From: UBA5266 sp964610025
Lineage (GTDB): Bacteria; Bacteroidota; Bacteroidia; Bacteroidales; WCHB1-69
Length of the DNA stretch: 28,359 nucleotides
Direction: 5' to 3'
Assembly (NCBI GenBank): GCA_964610025.1
Contig: CAZSTX010000023.1
Location: 1-28,359 of the forward strand
Positions 26,882-28,359 of this stretch are shown one piece after another. Position numbers and translations under genes: made by a program. The notes beneath the pieces are model-generated. The model searched no databases and was not told the origin of the DNA. It was given only the letters and a program-made list of their open reading frames with translations. Every line of letters begins with the position of its first letter. The stretch's first letter is position 1.

Positions 26882-27227
26882 TTAAAAAAAAAAAATTATT
26901 AGTTCAACTAATTCTTTCATTAGTTTCTTCAAATTCCATGCTGTAGCACTTAAATAGGCATTGATTTGTGATGAATTTATGCTATTCAAGTAATTGTTTT
27001 GCATTCTAAAGTCGCTTTTCAAATGTCCAATAATTGGTCTATGCCGGCTCTTGACCTATTTTTTTTTCGTTTTTTTATTCTCTGATATAACGTATTATTT
27101 TTTATGGCTTATTTGGTGTACTGATTTTCAATCCTCTTATTTCTTTTTGCCCTTTTCCTACTCGATCATAAACCAATTTTTCAAATCTATTTGATACTAT
27201 CATAAAAGTGTGTGAATTCAAAAAAAA
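26882..27227 (-). pseudogene. Decayed 3' end of an IS4/IS5-superfamily DDE transposase
   Basis: On the minus strand the C-terminal part of a transposase can be read in three frames. Positions 27227-27102 give THFMIVSNRFEKLVYDR, then VGKGQKEIRGLKISTPNKP and a stop. About 27108-27038 give KNNTLYQRIKKRKKNRSRAG. 27037-26882 give PIIGHLKSDFRM, a linker, and INAYLSATAWNLKKLMKEL before a stop in a 12-base A/T run. Joined, the pieces follow the usual order of this family, including the RAGIEP-IIGHLK region. There are at least two frameshifts: one near 27100-27108, and one missing base between 27037 and 27038 that would restore a glutamate codon. The N-terminal part is absent and I could not find terminal repeats, so it is a dead fragment. 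Sequence on either side (26817-26881, 27228-27239, 27281-27334) shows no gene. Confidence 0.8.
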
Positions 27228-27239
27228 TCAGGCTTTGCA

Positions 27240-27280
27240 CAAAAATAGTTATTAACATTTTTTGTTAATAACTATTTTTG
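27240..27280 (+). terminator. Perfect 17-bp hairpin upstream of the tail-fibre-like gene
   Basis: Arms 27240-27256 (CAAAAATAGTTATTAAC) and 27264-27280 are exact reverse complements, extendable by one A-T pair to a 5-nt all-T loop. The right arm ends in a TTTTTG run. It may be a terminator, for trpS or for any transcript crossing the IS remnant, and works as an inverted repeat on either strand. It resembles the rocD terminator in arm sequence. A leader attenuator of the next gene, starting 55 nt later, is the alternative. Confidence 0.55.
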
Positions 27281-27334
27281 TATTCATTATTTTGCGTTGG
27301 TTTTTTACATTATTTTGCAAAAAATATATAGAAA

Positions 27335-28273
27335 ATGGAAAAGTTGAGTTTGAAAATTTTAACAAAAAGCAAAAAAGCATTGGTCGCAGTAGCAGCTACA
27401 GTAGTAATTGGAATATCCCCTTTAAAAGCTCAATTTTGGGAAGAAGGTGCCTATGTTATTGAAAAAGAAGTTAATCGTTTCGAAATTGAGTTTGAACAGC
27501 CTGAAGCGGTGGAAACCACTTGTGAACCCATTATTTTTAAAACAAACCGACATGGTTTTTATTTCAATAAGCCAATATTTTCGCCCAAAATAGTGGGTTC
27601 AGCATTGGAACTTAACCTAACCTCTCCTTGGTATTGTCCACCGACAGCCTTAGCTAACATAGAGTTAAAAGTAAATGATATACCCAAACTAATTGTTAGA
27701 GGCTCAGATGGTAGAGTAGGTATCAACACTACTGACCCGCAGGGACAATTAGACGTGAACGGAGAATTTATTGTAAATTTTAACGCTACAGAATATTGGC
27801 AAGCAGCTTCCTTAATAAATCATACCGCTGCTATAGATTGGAGTTCAGCCTCTTTAATAAAAGTAGATAGAGACTTATCAAGGGCGATTTCCGTAGTAAA
27901 CACTGGTGGTACCGAAGAAGAAGTTTTTACAATTTGGGGCAATGGTATTGTAAACGCAAAAAAAATATATGCAGAAGCATTTGAAGTTATACCAAATGCT
28001 ATGGATATATATTGGTTTGATTATGTATTCGACAAAGATTATAAGTTAATGTCTTTGCCTGAATTAGAGCAGTTTATAAAAACAAACAAGCATTTGCCCG
28101 AAATCCCCTCAGAAAAAGAAGTAAAAGAAAACGGCATTAACCTTGGGGAAATGCAAGGTAAACTTTTATTGAAAATTGAAGAACTCACCCTCTATATAAT
28201 AGAGCAGGAAAAACAATTGAAAGAGTTGCAAAAACAAATAGATGAATTAAAGCAAACGAAAGGAGGTAAGTAA
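27335..28273 (+). CDS. Secreted tail-fibre-like protein with C-terminal coiled coil
   Basis: The 312-aa protein starts with a long signal peptide ending near LKAQ (residue 33). After an N-terminal region of no recognised family there is GRVGINTTDPQGQLDVNGEF (126-145), the short repeat found in phage tail fibres and related surface proteins. The C-terminal block (about 226-290) with YWFDYVFDKDYKLMSLPELE, then NKHLPEIPSEKEVKENGINLGEM is common in Bacteroidota secreted proteins and recalls the chaperone-type end of tail fibres. It ends in a heptad-patterned helix (about 275-308) that suggests a trimer. No T9SS sorting domain is visible. The gene overlaps the next start codon by one base (TAATG). 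It is likely surface-exposed or polymer-forming; its function is unknown. Confidence 0.75.
   Translation: MEKLSLKILTKSKKALVAVAATVVIGISPLKAQFWEEGAYVIEKEVNRFEIEFEQPEAVETTCEPIIFKTNRHGFYFNKPIFSPKIVGSALELNLTSPWYCPPTALANIELKVNDIPKLIVRGSDGRVGINTTDPQGQLDVNGEFIVNFNATEYWQAASLINHTAAIDWSSASLIKVDRDLSRAISVVNTGGTEEEVFTIWGNGIVNAKKIYAEAFEVIPNAMDIYWFDYVFDKDYKLMSLPELEQFIKTNKHLPEIPSEKEVKENGINLGEMQGKLLLKIEELTLYIIEQEKQLKELQKQIDELKQTKGGK
28261..28266 (+). promoter_or_regulatory. Canonical Shine-Dalgarno for the terminal lipoprotein gene
   Basis: AGGAGG sits 6 nt before the ATG at 28273, within AAAGGAGGT. It lies inside the last codons of the preceding gene (encoding KGGK). Such a strong site is unusual in Bacteroidota, where most starts in this window have none, and it supports this start choice. 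Chance through the Lys-Gly-Gly codons is possible. Confidence 0.5.
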
Positions 28274-28359
28274 TGAAAAAAATACGTTTTTTACTGATTT
28301 TATACCTCACAGCCATATTATTGTTGTTTGCCGCTTGCGAAAAAAGTTGTTTAGAAAAA
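28273..28359 (+). CDS. Lipoprotein, N-terminal fragment (runs off the window)
   Basis: Only the first 29 codons are present. They encode MKKIRFLLILYLTAILLLFA followed by AC, a signal peptide with a lipobox (LFAAC, cysteine 22), then EKSCLEK. A lysine-rich n-region, a hydrophobic core and the lipobox indicate a lipoprotein. The acidic residue after the cysteine might influence export to the surface, but the fragment is too short to say. The ATG overlaps the stop of the tail-fibre-like gene (TAATG) and has a strong Shine-Dalgarno, so the two genes are probably translationally coupled. Function unknown. Confidence 0.7.
   Translation, partial: MKKIRFLLILYLTAILLLFAACEKSCLEK

Noticed and set aside
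26737..26946. Small open frames across the trpS 3' end and the following AT-rich region (also 26994-27194 and 27262-27462)
   Set aside because: They overlap trpS, the IS fossil or the tail-fibre-like gene in other frames and encode low-complexity Phe/Lys/Ile-rich peptides.
27309..27319. ATTATTTTGC upstream of the tail-fibre-like gene as a promoter (also at 27287-27296)
   Set aside because: The spacing gives TAnnTTG, one T short of the -7 consensus, and no -33 lies at the right distance. It could be a weak promoter but I do not call it.

Overview
This AT-rich window comes from a Bacteroidota bacterium, most likely a member or relative of the Bacteroidales. Three things point there. Two proteins end in C-terminal sorting domains of the type IX secretion system (T9SS). 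Seven Bacteroidota-type -7 boxes (TAnnTTTG followed by a pyrimidine) stand in front of predicted transcription units. Most genes lack a Shine-Dalgarno sequence and have an A/T-rich leader instead. Several families are typical of the phylum: DUF3078, a PorE-like OmpA protein, and a SprA-related barrel. Waaa/KdtA indicates an LPS-bearing Gram-negative cell.

The window splits at about 13.5 kb. Everything to the left reads on the minus strand and everything after it, except an IS remnant, reads on the plus strand. In transcription order the left arm holds a large SprA-related outer-membrane protein, a SpoIID/LytB-domain secreted protein and a glycosyltransferase fused to a degenerate sugar-phosphate transferase (cell envelope). 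Then come ffh-folD-rocD, a tight run with its own promoter, and parE-purC, also with its own promoter and separated from rocD by a GC-poor hairpin terminator.

The right arm opens with a T9SS-secreted trypsin-fold protease and, 6 bp later, a TPR/PD40/OmpA protein with the PorE layout. A second T9SS cargo with a transglutaminase-like core follows. Next are ribBA with an overlapping O-methyltransferase gene, a DUF3078 outer-membrane protein, an unrecognised secreted protein that lies 3 bp upstream of kdtA/waaA, and trpS. After trpS lies about 520 bp without an intact gene. It holds the decayed 3' end of an IS transposase on the minus strand and a perfect 17-bp hairpin. The window closes with a tail-fibre-like secreted protein whose stop codon overlaps the start of a truncated lipoprotein gene.

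Most of the window is ordinary core genome with a secretion and envelope theme. I found no CRISPR array, tRNA, rRNA, toxin-antitoxin pair or recognisable defence system. The most promising leads are the SprA-related barrel set divergently from a protease/PorE-like pair, the glycosyltransferase fusion with an internally collapsed phosphotransferase domain, the unusual transglutaminase-like cargo, the unrecognised gene before waaA, and the tail-fibre-like/lipoprotein pair at the right edge.
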